Shown here piece by piece: positions 7,221-8,995 of a stretch of 8,995 bases of DNA. This DNA is from Patescibacteria group bacterium UBA6489 (lineage in GTDB: Bacteria; Patescibacteriota; Gracilibacteria; BD1-5; UBA6164), in NCBI GenBank assembly GCA_002435385.1, contig DJMN01000042.1, forward strand, positions 1-8,995. The letters run 5' to 3'. The first letter of the stretch is position 1; every line of letters begins with the position of its first letter. The position numbers were made by a program, and so were the translations under genes. A model generated the notes under the pieces. It was not told where the DNA came from, made no database searches, and saw only the letters and a program-made list of their open reading frames with translations.

Positions 7221-8183
7221 ATGTTACAATTCCCAGACTTTAATGAAAAACAAATCATCTTTATAGAAAGCTATGAACTAAAAACAATAAACCTAGAAAA
7301 CGAAAACCTAGTCATAAAAAAAGATTGAGAAATACAAAATAAAGTTAGCCTCTACAAAATCTTTGCAATATTTCTAATCTGAGAAACAACAATAACAAGT
7401 GCACTAATAAGAAGGCTACAAGAATTCTGAATAACTATAGTAATGCTAAAAAAGAACCTTCTTCCATACTTGGTAATCTGAAACGAAACCGAATGAAACT
7501 TTGTACTCAGAAAAAAACAATACGAAAAAACAGAAGAAGAAATGCTAGAAATAGCAAAGCATATAATTATGCTAAAAACACAAAATCAATTAAACTTATT
7601 AAAACTAGAAAGAAATAAAACAGAACCACTAAAAAATGACATAAAAAAAACAAAAGAAATAATAAACAAAATACAATCAGCAAATGATTATGAAGTACTA
7701 CTATGATACGAATGAAACATCTCGAAAATATTCTTCAACAACTACTTCAGAAAAATATGATGGCACAGAAGAGAACCCAGAACCAAAACAGACATACAAA
7801 ATCTACTCCTAGATATATGATATACCTATCTATTCCACATCATAGAAGCTTTACTAAGAATGTACTGATTTGACAACTATTACTGAGTTTACCACAGAAC
7901 CTGGTATCAAAGAAAATCCTTAGCACTAGACCTAATGGAACCATTTAGATGTATAATAGACAGAGCTTTATTAAAAGCCTATAATCTTGGACAAATAAAC
8001 ACAAAAGACTTTAAATTTGAAAACTGAGGATACATCCTACCGTGGAAAAACTCTAGAAAATATTCAGAAATATTTTTAAAAGAAATTATAAAAAACAAAA
8101 AAGAAATGTTTTATTTTATAAAAGACTACTACAAATATTTCATGAAAGGAAGAAGTGAATTCCCTGAATTTGAAATAGTCTAG
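7221..8183 (+). CDS. cas1: Cas1, CRISPR integrase
   Basis: 320 residues, with twelve TGA codons read as Gly. Cas1 forms the integrase complex with Cas2 and inserts new spacers at the leader end of the array. The N-terminal beta-rich domain (about 1-80) includes the turn GITIVMLKKNLLPYLVIG. The helical catalytic domain shows YEGNISKIFFNNYF (E164), RTKTDIQNLLLDIGYTYLFHIIEALL, GVYHRTWYQRKSLALDLMEPFR (H225, E240) and CIIDRAL (D247). The metal-binding Glu, His and Asp/Glu residues are all present, so it should be active. Length and sequence style match the Cas1 of type V-A loci. The ATG at 7221 gives a standard N-terminus. Palindromic repeat elements flank it on both sides. Confidence 0.96.
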
Positions 8184-8241
8184 ACCACCCCCAAGCCCCC
8201 TCCTTATCAAGGAGGGGGAACATATGAATTATTTTTATTTT
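8184..8241. repeat. G/C-rich palindrome and shared 17-nt sequence between cas1 and cas2
   Basis: CCCCCTCCTT (8196-8205) pairs perfectly with AAGGAGGGGG (8209-8218) around a 3-nt loop. The sequence TGAATTATTTTTATTTT follows at 8225-8241 and is identical to 7134-7150 in the cas4-cas1 gap. The stem is strong enough to act as a terminator, but its T-rich stretch begins some way after the stem. It resembles the short palindromic repeats scattered in many genomes. Confidence 0.75.
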
Positions 8242-8251
8242 AATCCTTAGA

Positions 8252-8265
8252 CTTTAATCTTTAAT
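8252..8265. repeat. short tandem repeat just upstream of cas2
   Basis: CTTTAAT occurs twice in tandem (8252-8258, 8259-8265), about 10 nt before the cas2 ATG. It is probably simple AT-rich filler; no role is evident. Confidence 0.4.
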
Positions 8266-8274
8266 CTATCCCTT

Positions 8275-8553
8275 ATGCTAATAGTATCATACGATATACA
8301 CAATGACAAACTAAGAACTAAATTTTGAAAGCTACTAAAAAAATTTGGTAGAAGATTGCAATATAGCGTATTTGAGATAAAAAACAGTGAAAGAATTTTA
8401 AAAATACTCAAAACAGAAATAGAACTAACGTTTCATCCACAATTTACCTGAGCAGACAGTATACTTATAATACCAATCTCAAAAGCACAAAACGATAAGG
8501 TTATAAGATACTGACAACTAGCTATGGAAGAAGAAGAAATACTATTTTTATAA
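8275..8553 (+). CDS. cas2: Cas2, CRISPR adaptation protein
   Basis: 92 residues, with three TGA codons read as Gly. Cas2 is the small ferredoxin-fold dimer that bridges two Cas1 dimers in the spacer-integration complex. The N-terminus MLIVSYDIHNDKLRTKF has the conserved first beta strand and Asp (D7). It is followed by KKFGRRLQYSVFEI, the typical second strand, and a DSILIIPI strand near residues 63-70. Length is normal for Cas2. It lies 91 nt after cas1 and is the last gene before the CRISPR leader. No Shine-Dalgarno sequence precedes its ATG (context ATCCCTTATG). Confidence 0.94.
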
Positions 8554-8721
8554 TTTTAAAAAATCACTATAAACAAATACACATAGTCTTGTAACTTATA
8601 AGAAAGAAATACTAAATAATAGTAAAATAAAAATATCTCAAAATTCATGATAAAAAATATTAAATAATAAAATAAAAAATATAAAACATAAATTTATAGA
8701 AAAAATTTTACAAAATAGGGA

Positions 8722-8788
8722 AGTATAGATATACTAACTTCAGTTCTTTAAAATAATCAGAACTTTTAATAAAATTTTTATTAAAAGT
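8722..8788. repeat. cluster of palindromes in the leader
   Basis: Three inverted repeats crowd here: AGTATA/TATACT (8722-8727, 8730-8735), AGTTCT/AGAACT (8742-8747, 8759-8764), and a perfect 13-bp inverted repeat with a single central base spanning 8762-8788. The last two overlap, so their RNA forms would compete. They may be protein-binding sites or an attenuator-like structure. Confidence 0.55.
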
Positions 8789-8804
8789 GGAAATTATGTT
8801 GTGA

Positions 8805-8839
8805 GTTTTAAACACCAAAATTTTTTATGGGAGTTACAA
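8805..8839 (+). other. leader segment resembling the CRISPR repeat and its complement
   Basis: Bases 8805-8820 resemble the start of the putative repeat with one extra T (GTTTTAAACACCA against GTTTAAACCCCA). Bases 8819-8839 match the reverse complement of the 21 visible repeat bases at 16 of 21 positions, including an unbroken TTATGGG. The two halves can also pair with each other imperfectly. It may be a decayed repeat, an anti-repeat in an antisense or tracr-like RNA, or a chance match in AT-rich DNA. Confidence 0.3.
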
Positions 8840-8841
8840 AA

Positions 8842-8882
8842 AAGACTAAGCAATTTATATAAAAATTGTAAACCTAAGTCTT
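8842..8882. repeat. leader hairpin
   Basis: AAGACT (8842-8847) pairs with AGTCTT (8877-8882), and inside it CAATTT (8851-8856) pairs with AAATTG (8863-8868), giving a two-part stem. It directly follows the repeat-like segment, so together they could form one structured RNA. Confidence 0.4.
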
Positions 8883-8907
8883 AATAAAATTAAAATACTA
8901 TGAATAA

Positions 8908-8953
8908 GCTAAAAGTCATAAATTTGAAAAATAATTTATTTGTATCTTTTAGC
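8908..8953. repeat. leader-proximal hairpin before the first repeat
   Basis: GCTAAAAG (8908-8915) pairs with CTTTTAGC (8946-8953), and ATAAATT (8918-8924) pairs with AATTTAT (8933-8939). The result is a stem of about 15 bp with one asymmetric internal loop. It ends 21 nt before the putative first repeat, which is where integration factors usually recognise the leader end. Confidence 0.5.
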
Positions 8954-8974
8954 CTTATTTTAGCAAAAAGTACT

Positions 8975-8995
8975 GTTTAAACCCCATAATAAATT
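8975..8995 (+). CRISPR. start of the first CRISPR repeat (truncated by window end)
   Basis: The last 21 bases begin GTTTAAACCCCA and end AATAAATT. Cas12a repeats are typically 36 nt, begin GTYTAAA and continue AATTTCTAC...GTAGAT. Adding the usual 15-nt TCTAC...GTAGAT hairpin half would give exactly 36 nt. The position after cas2 and the leader fits. No second repeat is in the window, so this is an inference from the consensus and context. Confidence 0.7.

Larger units (their letters stand above)
8554..8974 (+). promoter_or_regulatory. CRISPR leader region
   Basis: This 421-bp very AT-rich non-coding stretch lies between cas2 and the putative first repeat. I found no convincing ORF on either strand. 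It contains several inverted repeats, listed separately, and a segment resembling the CRISPR repeat and its complement. By position it should hold the array promoter and the docking signals for spacer integration, but no promoter could be singled out. Confidence 0.7.

Noticed and set aside
8184..8274. tRNA gene or riboswitch in the short intergenic gaps
   Set aside because: No cloverleaf with T-arm GGTTCGA-like sequence or known riboswitch core could be found; the hairpins are simple palindromes.
8554..8721. Small coding gene in the first part of the leader
   Set aside because: All frames contain frequent TAA/TAG even with TGA as Gly, and no conserved-looking peptide appears.

Overview
The window looks like a piece of a Patescibacteria/CPR genome that reads UGA as glycine (translation table 25: Absconditabacteria/SR1 or Gracilibacteria). 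With the standard code every long gene is broken by TGA. With TGA = Gly they become full-length, and the TGA codons fall on conserved glycines of known families: both glycines of the Cas12a RuvC-I GIDRGE motif, the glycine pair of an HNH nuclease, and the glycine of LDIGYTYLF in Cas1. Tryptophan is written TGG. The DNA is very AT-rich, intergenic spaces are short, and no clear Shine-Dalgarno sequences are visible. All coordinates below assume TGA = Gly.

Layout, left to right. A possible tail of an upstream gene (1-48). A two-gene toxin-antitoxin-like module (85-556). A large type V-A effector, cas12a (654-4772). An HNH endonuclease gene starting 3 nt after the cas12a stop (4776-5321). A scrap that encodes a second Cas12a C-terminus (5332-5379), then a hairpin terminator (5387-5415). 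An unrecognised opposite-strand gene with an internal domain duplication (5421-6326). A divergent promoter region with a palindrome. Then cas4 (6475-7080), cas1 (7221-8183) and cas2 (8275-8553), with G/C-rich inverted-repeat elements in both gaps between them. Last, an AT-rich leader of about 420 bp full of inverted repeats, and the first 21 nt of what appears to be the first CRISPR repeat, cut by the right edge.

The core is a subtype V-A CRISPR-Cas locus: Cas4-Cas1-Cas2 acquire spacers next to the leader, and Cas12a would be guided by the crRNAs to cut DNA. Four things depart from the textbook V-A system. (1) The Cas12a loop that normally holds the pre-crRNA-processing residues is shortened and appears to lack the histidine and a key lysine. 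(2) An HNH nuclease is apparently co-transcribed with cas12a. (3) A second Cas12a C-terminal coding scrap downstream of the HNH gene records an insertion or allele replacement. (4) A stretch of the leader is partly complementary to the CRISPR repeat, which invites a test for an antisense or tracr-like RNA.
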